Positions 34,411-42,789 of a stretch of DNA of 64,000 bases are shown piece by piece; position 1 is the stretch's first letter, and every line of letters starts with the position of its first letter. The position numbers and the translations under genes are program-made. Origin of the DNA: Planctomycetota bacterium. GTDB lineage: Bacteria > Planctomycetota > Phycisphaerae > Phycisphaerales > SM1A02. A model generated the notes under the pieces. It ran no database searches and had not been told where the DNA came from. It saw nothing but the letters and a program-made list of their open reading frames with translations. The DNA is taken from assembly GCA_016872835.1 (NCBI GenBank), contig VGYX01000001.1, positions 177,191 through 241,190 of the forward strand, written 5' to 3'.

Positions 34411-36351
34411 TCAGAGCGGAAGCTTCTCGCCGGCGAAGATGCTGCCCGTGCCGAACTGCGGGATGTGCGTCTGGTCCTGACGCACGCCGGTACCGCGGGC
34501 GGCGTCGGGTGTGCGCTCGGGAATGACGTAGTGATCGTTGGGCAGCGTATCGATGCGCTTGAGCGCAGCCGTCGCGGCCATCTTCATGGTGACATCGGCG
34601 TTGTCGTGCAGGGCACGGATCTCCGCCTCGATCTCCAAGCTCGCCATGGCGCAGAGGTGCTGCACAGTAGCCATCTCGTAGTCGAACTGGTCGCCCGGGC
34701 AACCCACGCGCATGTTGCGGTCGAGCTTCGCCAGCGAACACAGCATGGCGTGGATCCAGAGTGCGCACATCGACAGTCGTGCCTGTACGGTCTGGTTGGT
34801 GATGAGGCGCTCCTCGTGCTCCTTGAAGGCCATCTTCACCTGGTGGCTGTGCTCGCGGATGCGCATCATGCAGTTCGCGGCCAGGCCCTCAAGGCGCGGG
34901 TGCACCTTGTTGGCGACCGGCATCGCGCCACGCACGCCCAGGAAGAGCTGGCTGCCGATCTTCATCGCGCTGCCGATCGACTTGAACGGATTCTTCTTGA
35001 TGCCGAGCATCCATTCGCCGAGTTGCTTGCTGCCATAGGCGAAGATGAAGCTGTGCATCACCTCGTTGGCACCCTCAACGATGGTGTTGATGCGGCTGTC
35101 GCGCCAGATGCGCTCGACATTGTTCTCGCTCATGTAGCTCTCGCCACCCATGATCTGCACCGCGTCATTCACCGTGCGGTAGCCCATCTCGCTGCAGAAG
35201 ACCTTGCAGAGCGCCGTCTCGAGCATGATGTCCTCATCGTGACGGTCCAGGAAGCCGGTGGTCGCATAGAGCATCGCGTCCATGGCGTAGACATACGCGC
35301 CCATGCGGGCGATCTTCTCCTGCATCAGGTCGAATTCCGAGATCGGGCGATCGAACTGGTGGCGGTACTTCGCCCACTTGCACGCCTGCTCGTAGGCGTA
35401 GGTGGCGCCGCCCAGCATGCCCGCACTGAGCGTGCAGCGGCCGTAGTTCAGGCAGGTGAGCGCCACATTCAGGCCGCGGCCCTCCTTGTGCAGCAGGTTC
35501 GCCTTCGGCACCTTCACGTTCGTGAGGCGGATGCGCGCCTGCCAGGTGCCGCGAATGCCGCACTTCGAGCGGTTGCGACTGAAGATCTCCACACCTTCCA
35601 TGTCGGGGGTGCAGATGAGTGCGGTCACCATGTCCTTCTGCTTGCCGGTCTTGGGGTCGGAGATCTTCTGCTTGCACATCACGGTGAACAGGCCGCTCAG
35701 GGCGCCACTGGTGGCCCACTTCTTCTCACCATTGAGGATGTAGAAGTTGCCGCAGGGGCTCACTTCGCAGCGAGTCTCCTGGCCGCCGGCGTCACAACCC
35801 ACGTTGGGCTCGCTCAGGCAGAACGCGCTCAGCGTGTCCTTCGCCATGCGGGGCAGGAAGCGCTTCTTCTGCTCCTCCGTGCCGAAGAGCATGACGGCCT
35901 TGCAGCCGATCGACTGGTGGGCGCTCACGAGCACCGCGGTGCTGCCGCAGACGCGACCGATGCGCTCAAGTGCGCGGTTGTAGCTGGTGATGCCGAAGCC
36001 GCCGCCACCGAACTCCTGCGGGATCGTCATGCCAAGCACACCCATGGTGAACAGTTTCTGGATGGCCCACTGCGGAATCTCCTGCTTGTGGTCGATCTCG
36101 AAGGTCGGGTGCTCGGTGCGCAGGTAATGATCGAGCTTGTCGAGCAGTTTGTCGCAGCGGTCAGTCTCGTCGACACCGGCTCCCGTGGGGAAGGGGAAGA
36201 GCAACTCCTCGCGGAAGTTGCCCCAGAAATAGTTCTTCACCACGCCCATGGTGCTCGGGTCAGGGCCGAGCATTTCCTGAGCCTGCTCGATCTGCTTGCG
36301 GTCCTTCTCGGAGATGTTCTTGAGTTCGCTGGCGAGATTGGTGGTGCTCAT
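34411..36351 (-). CDS. acyl-CoA dehydrogenase, long VLCAD-like form
   Basis: A 646-residue FAD enzyme, longer than the usual 380-400 residues because of an N-terminal stretch (about 1-75) and a C-terminal helical extension of about 150 residues, as in VLCAD/ACAD9-type proteins. Core motifs are LSEPNVGCDAGG, KKWATSGALSG and the catalytic glutamate in IVEGANEVM (near 410). It introduces the 2,3-double bond into acyl-CoA. ATG at 36351 follows AGGAG. The 209 bases upstream contain a 19-base inverted repeat that may be an operator. It opens the operon ending in E2. Confidence 0.93.
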   Translation of the reverse strand: MSTTNLASELKNISEKDRKQIEQAQEMLGPDPSTMGVVKNYFWGNFREELLFPFPTGAGVDETDRCDKLLDKLDHYLRTEHPTFEIDHKQEIPQWAIQKLFTMGVLGMTIPQEFGGGGFGITSYNRALERIGRVCGSTAVLVSAHQSIGCKAVMLFGTEEQKKRFLPRMAKDTLSAFCLSEPNVGCDAGGQETRCEVSPCGNFYILNGEKKWATSGALSGLFTVMCKQKISDPKTGKQKDMVTALICTPDMEGVEIFSRNRSKCGIRGTWQARIRLTNVKVPKANLLHKEGRGLNVALTCLNYGRCTLSAGMLGGATYAYEQACKWAKYRHQFDRPISEFDLMQEKIARMGAYVYAMDAMLYATTGFLDRHDEDIMLETALCKVFCSEMGYRTVNDAVQIMGGESYMSENNVERIWRDSRINTIVEGANEVMHSFIFAYGSKQLGEWMLGIKKNPFKSIGSAMKIGSQLFLGVRGAMPVANKVHPRLEGLAANCMMRIREHSHQVKMAFKEHEERLITNQTVQARLSMCALWIHAMLCSLAKLDRNMRVGCPGDQFDYEMATVQHLCAMASLEIEAEIRALHDNADVTMKMAATAALKRIDTLPNDHYVIPERTPDAARGTGVRQDQTHIPQFGTGSIFAGEKLPL

Positions 36352-36441
36352 GGGTGTGCTCCTGGGCCGGCGAAACGCCGTGCTGCATTCAAAGCGAAGG
36401 GGTGGGTCATAACAATGACACCCAGCAAAGAAGTGATGAAT

Positions 36442-36460
36442 ATGCATATTGCATATGCAT
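36442..36460. promoter_or_regulatory. 19-base inverted repeat upstream of acyl-CoA dehydrogenase
   Basis: ATGCATAT-TGC-ATATGCAT is a perfect 8-base inverted repeat around a 3-base centre. It is flanked by outer TGAAT (36437-36441) and ATTCA (36467-36471). It begins 91 bases before the start codon, in an AT-rich 209-base spacer. The form suits a dimeric repressor, for example a TetR- or GntR-type regulator of acyl-CoA metabolism. Confidence 0.55.
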
Positions 36461-36560
36461 CCACTCATTCAGGATCAGCGGGAATCCGAGGAAGAACGGG
36501 CCGCTTTGGGGTCGATGCGGTGCATTCCCAGTGCATGAAGCACCGGCATGCGGCGGCGCG

Positions 36561-37442
36561 TCAGCGCTTCAGGAACGCGTCAAGCTTTCGGCGAGCCTCC
36601 GGCGTGTGCCGAAGGTCGACGAGATGCAGTTGTTCGCGTTCGACGGCGTCGTCGAATCCGCCCTTGCAGCCAGCCTGCACGGCGTCGATCACGGCGATCG
36701 CCGCGGCATGGGCGGCCTGCGGTCGCACGAATGGAATCGCCTGTCGTGTCGCGTGGATGTGCTGGGGCTCGCAGGCGTTTCTCGGCTCGGTGCGGCGAGT
36801 GGTGCGTGGATTCGCCAGAAGCCAGGCGATCGCCGCGGCATGTGCCACCGTCGTGTCGACCGACACCGACTCGAACAGTCCTCGCGGTGGCTGCGCCGCG
36901 TCGAAGGGCGCACCATGCATGGTGGCGGCGATGGCGGCCGCAGGTTCGATGCGCGCAGGCAGCAGCACGGTGCCACCCCAACCCGGGCAGATGTTCAGGC
37001 CACACTCAGGCAGTCCGATCTTCCAGCCCTTGTCGCCGGCGACTGGAGTCACGCCGAACAGCGCGTCACAGTGCATGGCCAGTTCAAGGCCACCACCAAG
37101 CGCAGCCTTGTGGATCACGCAGGCGCTGGGGCAGGGCAAAGAACTGATGCGGCGGAAAGCGGTGGATCCGGCGCGCAGATAGGCATGCAGCGCGGAGTCG
37201 TCGAGCGCGTCGATTTCGGCCAGGTCCGCACCTGCGACGAACACACGCTCGCTGTCCGACACCATCAGGAATCCCCGCGGCTTCATCCCCTCGATCGCCT
37301 GCAGCGAGGCGTCGATCGCGGCGATCAGCCATGCGTCGAGCACCACCACGCCACCACGCAGTTTGCTTGGATTGGGCGTGAGCTGGAGCACGACGATGCC
37401 ATCGTCGCGACGCTGGATGGGAAGTGTGCCACCCGTGCTCAT
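36561..37442 (-). CDS. enoyl-CoA hydratase/isomerase family protein
   Basis: A 293-residue crotonase-fold protein. The oxyanion-hole segment VAGADLAEI and both catalytic glutamates are in place (ALGGGLELAM and PECGLNICPGWGG), resembling the hydratase half of bifunctional beta-oxidation enzymes. It hydrates trans-2-enoyl-CoA. The ATG at 37442 is preferred over GTG at 37448 because TACCCT lies exactly 6 bases before it. The C-terminal 80 residues are Ala/Arg-rich and less conserved. Confidence 0.88.
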   Translation of the reverse strand: MSTGGTLPIQRRDDGIVVLQLTPNPSKLRGGVVVLDAWLIAAIDASLQAIEGMKPRGFLMVSDSERVFVAGADLAEIDALDDSALHAYLRAGSTAFRRISSLPCPSACVIHKAALGGGLELAMHCDALFGVTPVAGDKGWKIGLPECGLNICPGWGGTVLLPARIEPAAAIAATMHGAPFDAAQPPRGLFESVSVDTTVAHAAAIAWLLANPRTTRRTEPRNACEPQHIHATRQAIPFVRPQAAHAAAIAVIDAVQAGCKGGFDDAVEREQLHLVDLRHTPEARRKLDAFLKR

Positions 37443-37448
37443 GCGCAC

Positions 37449-37454
37449 AGGGTA
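37449..37454 (-). promoter_or_regulatory. candidate -10 element of the first crotonase gene (TACCCT)
   Basis: Reverse-strand TACCCT, 6 bases before the ATG at 37442, between that gene and the second crotonase gene. Confidence 0.45.
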
Positions 37455-37464
37455 CGCGCCCGAT

Positions 37465-38226
37465 TCAGTGCGCGGGCTTGGTGGCGTCGAATCGGGCCTT
37501 CAGGCGCGACTGCGCCTCTTCACCCTGAATGATGCGGGCTGAGAGATCTGCGGCGCGGCGCATGATCTCGTCATCGAGTTCCGATTCAAGTTCTCCAAGC
37601 CAGCGCTTCGTGGTGGCGAGGGCGTTCGCGCCTCCACCGCACAACTTGCGCGCGAGTTCCATGGCCGCAGGCTCCAGATCACCCTCGCTTACAAGATGTG
37701 TGGCGAGACCGAGTCGGTGCGCCTCGGTGCCGCTCACCACGCCACCCGTCAGAAGCATGGCGCGGGCGTGTCCCGCACCGACCCGTCGGATGAGAAGCGG
37801 GGCCACGACCGCCGGGCAGATGCCGAGGTCGACCTCGGGATAGCCGCACTTGCTCTCGGCGTGCGTGATCGCCAGATCGCAGGTGACCATCAGTCCGCAG
37901 CCGCCACCGATCGCGGCACCACGCACGCACGCGATCGCGGGAATTGCGAGGCGGCGGATCGCGAGCGAGGTTCGCGCCAGCCCGTGCAGCATCTGGCCCA
38001 TGCGCGTGGCGTCGTGCAGCACGCCGCGCAGGTCCATGCCCGCGCAGAAGGCCTTGCCCTCACCGCGCAGGATCAGCGCACGGGCCGATGCATCCGCGGC
38101 AATGGAGGTCACGGCACGCTCCAGCGCGTCGATCAGGTCCAGGGAGAGCGCGTTGCGTGCTTCGGCCCGCTGCAGCGAGAGCGTCACGATGCCGTCGTCG
38201 TTCCGAATGGTGACCAGATCGGACAT
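37465..38226 (-). CDS. enoyl-CoA hydratase, methylglutaconyl-CoA hydratase-like
   Basis: A 253-residue crotonase. It has FCAGMDL (oxyanion hole) and the second catalytic glutamate in YPEVDLGICPAVV, but Gly replaces the first glutamate in GGGCGL. This pattern, together with the ICPAVVAPLLIRRVG stretch, is like LiuC-type methylglutaconyl-CoA hydratases of leucine degradation, which fits the leucine dehydrogenase and oxoacid dehydrogenase nearby. A TACGCT hexamer is exactly 6 bases before the ATG. The specific substrate is inferred from context. Confidence 0.88.
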   Translation of the reverse strand: MSDLVTIRNDDGIVTLSLQRAEARNALSLDLIDALERAVTSIAADASARALILRGEGKAFCAGMDLRGVLHDATRMGQMLHGLARTSLAIRRLAIPAIACVRGAAIGGGCGLMVTCDLAITHAESKCGYPEVDLGICPAVVAPLLIRRVGAGHARAMLLTGGVVSGTEAHRLGLATHLVSEGDLEPAAMELARKLCGGGANALATTKRWLGELESELDDEIMRRAADLSARIIQGEEAQSRLKARFDATKPAH

Positions 38227-38232
38227 GCGCGA

Positions 38233-38238
38233 AGCGTA
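38233..38238 (-). promoter_or_regulatory. candidate -10 element of the second crotonase gene (TACGCT)
   Basis: Reverse-strand TACGCT, 6 bases before the ATG at 38226. Confidence 0.45.
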
Positions 38239-38246
38239 TCGGTGGG

Positions 38247-39095
38247 TCAGGACTTCCGGCGGGATTCCCAGACCTGCCGCAGCATCGCGCGTGATTCCGC
38301 GGAACCGATGCCACCCAGACTCGCGGCGAGGGCGTCGGCCCCGGGCTTCGGATCGATCGAGTGATCGATCTGCTGTAGCCAGCGCTTGGTGGCCGCGAGC
38401 GCGCGCGGACCCTTGGCGAGCAGCTCGGTCACCAGCGCGTCAGCGTGTGACTGAAGCGCGTCGGCCGTCGGCGCGAATCGTTGGAGCAGACCGATCTGGT
38501 GTGCGGTCTCTCCATCCAGGATCTCGCCAGACTCGAACATGCGTCGGGTGGCGCCTGTCCCAACGCGTGCGGCCAGCATCACGCCACTCACCGCAGGCGA
38601 GAGACCGATCGCGTGCACGGGATAGCCGAGCCGTGACGCTGGGCATCCGATCGCCACGTCGCACGCCACGACGAGTCCGCATCCGCCGGCGAGTGCTGGT
38701 CCGTGCACCACAGCCACACTGACCGCCGGAAGCGCGCGTAGTCGACGCATGCATCCGGCGAGTCGCTTCAGGAACGAGGCGAGCAATGGCTGCGCAGGGT
38801 CGGGATCGTCGGCGAGCAGGCCGAGATCGAAGCCCGCGCAGAAGGCGGGTCCAAGACCTTTCACGCGGATCACGCGGACGACATCGGTTGGCGGCGTCTC
38901 CTGCAACGGATTGAATCGTGAGGCGCCGGTGCGCGCCTCCAGATGCAGGATCGCGGCCTCGAGACCGTCGAACATCGGTGGACCCATCGTGTTGCGGCGA
39001 TCCGGATCGGCCAGCGTGATCGTGGCAAGGCCCGCGAGTGCGCCGTCGTGCACGTCCAGCGTGACGGGACCAAGCGCGTGCCGTTCGGCCTTCAA
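38247..39095 (-). CDS. crotonase-fold protein lacking both catalytic glutamates
   Basis: A protein of about 282 residues closely similar to its neighbour at 37465-38226 (AGGCGLVVACDVAI, IGLSPAVSG). Both acidic residues of the crotonase active site are replaced: Gly in GGCGL and His in YPVHAIGL. The oxyanion hole FCAGFDL is kept. It may be a CoA-binding but non-hydrating enzyme, such as an isomerase or thioesterase, or it may be inactive. The start is TTG at 39095, chosen because it overlaps the upstream stop (TTGA); no ATG or GTG is near. Confidence 0.8.
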   Translation of the reverse strand: MKAERHALGPVTLDVHDGALAGLATITLADPDRRNTMGPPMFDGLEAAILHLEARTGASRFNPLQETPPTDVVRVIRVKGLGPAFCAGFDLGLLADDPDPAQPLLASFLKRLAGCMRRLRALPAVSVAVVHGPALAGGCGLVVACDVAIGCPASRLGYPVHAIGLSPAVSGVMLAARVGTGATRRMFESGEILDGETAHQIGLLQRFAPTADALQSHADALVTELLAKGPRALAATKRWLQQIDHSIDPKPGADALAASLGGIGSAESRAMLRQVWESRRKS

Positions 39096-39721
39096 CGACC
39101 GACCCCCGGCGTGCCGGGCACGTTGCCGGCCGCCCAGATGACGGGCGTGCCATGCTCGAAGCCGAGCACCGTCACGCTTCCGGCGCGGATCGCGAAGCTG
39201 CGTCCACGCGAGTCCGGAAGACCAAGCCATGACGCGATGAGCAGTCGCGAGAAGTGCCCGTGCGAGAACAGTGCGACGGATCCGGGCATGTCCGTGATGC
39301 GCGCGAGCATGCGGCGCGCGCGAAGGCCGACCTGTTCCAACGTCTCACCACCGGGGCAGCCATTGCGCCAAAGATCCCATCCTGGCACGCGCTCGCGGAT
39401 CTGTGGCGTGGTGAGGCCCTCGTAGTCGCCGTAGTCCCATTCCATGAGTTCAGGTTCGGGTTGCACCTGCGACTCCAGACCGCACAGTCGGGCCGTGTCG
39501 ATCGCGCGCGAGAGAGGACTGCTGAGCACGCGTTCGAAGCGCATGGTCCGGATCCATGGACGCAGCGCCTCGGCCGCGGCGATGCCGGTGGGCGTGAGTG
39601 GAATGTCGCTGCGTCCCGTGTGACGACCGTTCACGCTCCATTCGGTCTGCGCGTGCCGGATGATCCAGACCTGTCGCGCCTCGCCGCCATGCGTGACGGA
39701 GAACGCCGCGTCCTGCGTCAC
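39092..39721 (-). CDS. histidine phosphatase family protein
   Basis: A 209-residue phosphoglycerate-mutase-like phosphatase with the RHAQTEW motif (variant of RHG, catalytic His near residue 22) and the second catalytic region FSHGHFSR. It is shorter than glycolytic phosphoglycerate mutase and lacks its insertions, so a phosphatase acting on small molecules is more likely. The window has a separate cofactor-independent mutase (gpmI). The GTG start overlaps the lipoprotein gene stop (GTGA). Confidence 0.88.
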   Translation of the reverse strand: MTQDAAFSVTHGGEARQVWIIRHAQTEWSVNGRHTGRSDIPLTPTGIAAAEALRPWIRTMRFERVLSSPLSRAIDTARLCGLESQVQPEPELMEWDYGDYEGLTTPQIRERVPGWDLWRNGCPGGETLEQVGLRARRMLARITDMPGSVALFSHGHFSRLLIASWLGLPDSRGRSFAIRAGSVTVLGFEHGTPVIWAAGNVPGTPGVGR

Positions 39722-40242
39722 GGCGAGGACCTCGGCGCGATGAAGTGGTCCCGGTGATAGACGAGGACGAGATCCTCCACGCCCGTGAGGGTCAGGCGAT
39801 CGCCCGCAAGTTCGGGGATCACTCCCATCTCGATGCGACGCGGTGGCGGCTCCACGATGATCCGGAGCGATCGACCATCGAACTTCCAGATGCCACGACG
39901 CACGAAGTCACCCTCGCGTGCCAGCATCACGCCACCCTCACCAAGCGTCAGCACGGCGCCGGCCGGGCTCACGACACCCGATGGCGGTGCGTCGGTGGCT
40001 GCGGCCTTCTCCTCGCCATCCTTCTTCGTTTCCAGCTCCGCGGAGGGTTCGGGCACGCTCGAATCGCCGGGCGAGAAGACCCATCGACCCACGAGATCCG
40101 ACGTTTGAAGGGCCTTCGCTTCGGACGCGGCGCTGGCCGTCGGAACCTTCGGCACGGCCTGAGGCGCGGGCTTTCGCACGGTCGCGCACGCAGTCAGGGC
40201 GGCGACCATCAGGATCACCACGAACGTTCGCATGGCGCGCAT
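39718..40242 (-). CDS. lipoprotein
   Basis: A 174-residue protein with a lipoprotein signal (VAALTAC, lipobox Cys about residue 20) and a small beta-rich C-terminal domain (GRWVFSPGD, RRGIWKFDGRSL, DLVLVYHRDHF). It resembles the copy-number-independent small lipocalin-like domains that measure a threshold value, but I cannot name the family. ATG at 40242 is 1 base after the stop of the M48 protease gene; a second ATG is at 40233. Confidence 0.65.
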   Translation of the reverse strand: MRAMRTFVVILMVAALTACATVRKPAPQAVPKVPTASAASEAKALQTSDLVGRWVFSPGDSSVPEPSAELETKKDGEEKAAATDAPPSGVVSPAGAVLTLGEGGVMLAREGDFVRRGIWKFDGRSLRIIVEPPPRRIEMGVIPELAGDRLTLTGVEDLVLVYHRDHFIAPRSSP

Positions 40243-40243
40243 G

Positions 40244-42145
40244 CTAGGCGTCGAGCGCGATGCCCGGGGCGTCGGACTCCAGCATGTCGATGGAACTTGG
40301 CACGAACACGTCCAGGCGATCCGAGATCCCGCGCAGCAGCAGCAACTCACGCGGATGCAGCTTGCCATCCTCGGACACCACCGCGGCCACGGCCTCCACC
40401 AATTGATGACGACCGCCTTCATCCACACCCGCGATCCGCTCCAGCGCCGCGTCGAGCGCGTCAAGCGAGCACCGGGCCACCTCCAGCGGCTCGCTCGGCA
40501 GCCAGCGGATCTGCGTACTCGCGCGATGGAGCGCCCGCGCTGCGCGCGCGCGATCCGATGCCCACGCCATGGTGGACAGGATCACGAAGACTTCGTTACG
40601 CCGCGAATCAAGTGATGCGCGTCCGTGCGGCTCATGCAGTGCGCCGAAACGTGCCTCCACGCGCCGGGCCAGCACCGAGCGCATGGCCCATTCGTAGAGC
40701 GTCACGCGGCCATCCGCGCGCATGACCAAGGCGAGCGTGTCGCGGAACGCCACATACTGCGGCTGCGACAGTTGCTGCAGCGCAGGCATGCAGAGGTCAA
40801 GCAGCATGAGGCGAAGCGCCTCGGGCACGCGCTCCATGTGGGGACGCAGACGTGAGACGGTCGAAGCGACGGCGGGTCCAAGGCCCGTGCGCACGGCGTC
40901 ACGCTGGCGCTCACGCACCGTGTCATCGGTGGCCCAGGTCGAGAGCAGCAGCACGGCCTGCGCGTCGAAGGGCTCGCGGCAGGCCTCCAGCAGCTTGATC
41001 GGGATCCTTCGCGACAAGAGCGGCAGCACGTTGCGCGTGGCCTGCGGATCCGGCTGTGCACCGACCGCCGAGGCGGGCGCGCCCGCAGGCGCGAAACTGG
41101 ACGCGTTCTCGACACGCGCGCCGTTTGACTTCGGCATCTCGGGTGGCAGCGTGGCTGCGGCACCCTCGAGCCGTCGGATGCGCTCCTCGATCGGTGGATG
41201 CGAGGCGAGCCATGCGTTCGCCGCGCTGGTGAAGAAGAAGTGGTTGAGGCCGCTCGCCGCCTCGGCGTCGAGATGGTTGCTTCCCGCGCCGGCGATCGTG
41301 CGCAGGGCGTCGGCGAGCGCGCGTGGATTGCGCGTGTACTGCGCGGCGCTCGCGTCGGCGAGGAACTCGCGCTGGCGGCTCACGGCAGCCTGCAGGATCC
41401 GGCCGAAGAACGCACCGATCGCGCCCGCGACCAGAAGTACCAGTCCGACGAGCAGCAAGGCGACCGTCGCGTCACCCTTCTTCGAGCGGCTTCGGGGCGC
41501 GCGCGCCGCCACCTGAAGGAGCACCCGCCCGATGAGCGCGATCACCATCACGCCTGCGATCGCGCAGGCGAGGCGGATGTTCAGGTGCATGTCCCCATGC
41601 GCGACGTGGCTGAACTCATGCGCGACGACACCCTGCAACTCGTCACGCGAGAGACGGTTGATGGCGCCTCGCGTGAAGCCAAGCACCGCGTTGGCGGGAC
41701 TGGTGCCTGCAGCGAATGCGTTGATCGATCCGTCCTCGATCACGGCGACAGGCAGCACCGGCATACCGCTGGCGATCGACATCTCCTCCACCACGTCGAG
41801 CAGGCGGCGCTCGGATGGCGTGGCCGACGCGGGATCGAGCCATCGACCTCCAAGCGATTCGGCGACGGACTTGCCGCCGCCCGAAAGCTGCACGCGACGC
41901 ACGAGCGCACCGAGCAGGATCAGGCCGCTCGCGATCGCCGCAACGACGAGCAACGCGCCCGGGTCGAGCCATGGCGGAAGCCCCTCCATGCTCGGTGGCG
42001 ACGAACGTTTTGCCTCGTCCGATGCCAGCATGAATCCGACTGGCGCGTACAGCAGCACGATGGTTCCCGCGATCGACAGCAGGAACAGCACGACAAGCCG
42101 GCGCGTGGCGCGGCGGGCGGCGTCCTGATGATCGAAGAAGTTCAT
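40244..42145 (-). CDS. M48 family membrane metalloprotease with extended C-terminus
   Basis: A 633-residue protein. Two N-terminal membrane helices (about 18-40 and 63-85) are followed by an M48 (HtpX/Oma1-like) zinc protease domain: HEFSHVAHGD carries HExxH, and the third ligand is in REFLADASAAQY. Further membrane helices lie between them. The last 280 residues are a helical domain rich in Ala/Leu/Arg with no known motif. It is coupled (ATGA) to the upstream LemA gene; M48 and LemA pairs are common and thought to act in membrane protein quality control. Confidence 0.9.
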   Translation of the reverse strand: MNFFDHQDAARRATRRLVVLFLLSIAGTIVLLYAPVGFMLASDEAKRSSPPSMEGLPPWLDPGALLVVAAIASGLILLGALVRRVQLSGGGKSVAESLGGRWLDPASATPSERRLLDVVEEMSIASGMPVLPVAVIEDGSINAFAAGTSPANAVLGFTRGAINRLSRDELQGVVAHEFSHVAHGDMHLNIRLACAIAGVMVIALIGRVLLQVAARAPRSRSKKGDATVALLLVGLVLLVAGAIGAFFGRILQAAVSRQREFLADASAAQYTRNPRALADALRTIAGAGSNHLDAEAASGLNHFFFTSAANAWLASHPPIEERIRRLEGAAATLPPEMPKSNGARVENASSFAPAGAPASAVGAQPDPQATRNVLPLLSRRIPIKLLEACREPFDAQAVLLLSTWATDDTVRERQRDAVRTGLGPAVASTVSRLRPHMERVPEALRLMLLDLCMPALQQLSQPQYVAFRDTLALVMRADGRVTLYEWAMRSVLARRVEARFGALHEPHGRASLDSRRNEVFVILSTMAWASDRARAARALHRASTQIRWLPSEPLEVARCSLDALDAALERIAGVDEGGRHQLVEAVAAVVSEDGKLHPRELLLLRGISDRLDVFVPSSIDMLESDAPGIALDA

Positions 42146-42759
42146 CGCGCGCTTCCGGTGCACACGTCGGGAACGACGCGCGTCTCGGCCTCGGTCTGCC
42201 AGAGCTCCGCGGCCACGAAACCGAACAGTCGCGCGACCAGATTGCTGGGGAAGGTCGCGATGCGCTCGTTCAGGCGCATGACCGCGTCGTTGAACGCCTG
42301 ACGCGCGAAGGCGACGCGGTTCTCGGTGCTCACGAGCTCCTCCTGCAGGTTCTGCATCACCGCGCTCGCCTTCAGGTCGGGATAGGCCTCGACGCGCGCC
42401 AGCAAACCCCGCAGCGCGCCGTCCAGCGAGGCGCTTGCGAGGGCGAGCGCACGGATCGCGCCACGATCGCTCGCCGCAGCGCCCTCCATCGCGCGCATGG
42501 CGTCGGCGCGTGCGCGTGTGATGGCCTGCAGCGTCTCCTGCTCGTGCCGCATGTATCCACGCACCGTCTCGACGAGCGACGGGATCAGGTCGTGGCGCCG
42601 GCGCAGCTGCACATCGATCTGCGAAAGCGCGTTCCGCATGCGTACGCGCGCGACAGCCAGCGTGTTGTAGAGACCCGCGAGCACGATCACACCTGCAAGC
42701 GCCATCACCAGCGGAATGGCGGCGAGGCCGAGGTCCGAGATCGAGACCGAAAGCGGCAT
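42142..42759 (-). CDS. LemA family protein
   Basis: A 205-residue protein with an N-terminal membrane helix (LAAIPLVMALAGVIVLAGL) followed by the LemA helical domain: YNTLAVARVRMRNALSQIDVQL in part, RRHDLIPSLVETVRGY, NLQEELVSTENRVAFARQAFNDAV. The cytoplasmic domain probably works with the protease next to it. A CATAAT hexamer 6 bases before the ATG suggests a leaderless transcript. Confidence 0.92.
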   Translation of the reverse strand: MPLSVSISDLGLAAIPLVMALAGVIVLAGLYNTLAVARVRMRNALSQIDVQLRRRHDLIPSLVETVRGYMRHEQETLQAITRARADAMRAMEGAAASDRGAIRALALASASLDGALRGLLARVEAYPDLKASAVMQNLQEELVSTENRVAFARQAFNDAVMRLNERIATFPSNLVARLFGFVAAELWQTEAETRVVPDVCTGSAR

Positions 42760-42765
42760 CCGTGG

Positions 42766-42771
42766 ATTATG
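42766..42771 (-). promoter_or_regulatory. candidate -10 element of the LemA/M48 operon (CATAAT)
   Basis: Reverse-strand CATAAT, one base from TATAAT, exactly 6 bases before the ATG at 42759. Confidence 0.45.
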
Positions 42772-42789
42772 GCGTGTGGTGCGGCGCGT

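Noticed and set aside
33305..34768. A longer form of the leucine-type dehydrogenase
   Set aside because: The upstream part overlaps the acyl-CoA dehydrogenase gene and has no family similarity.
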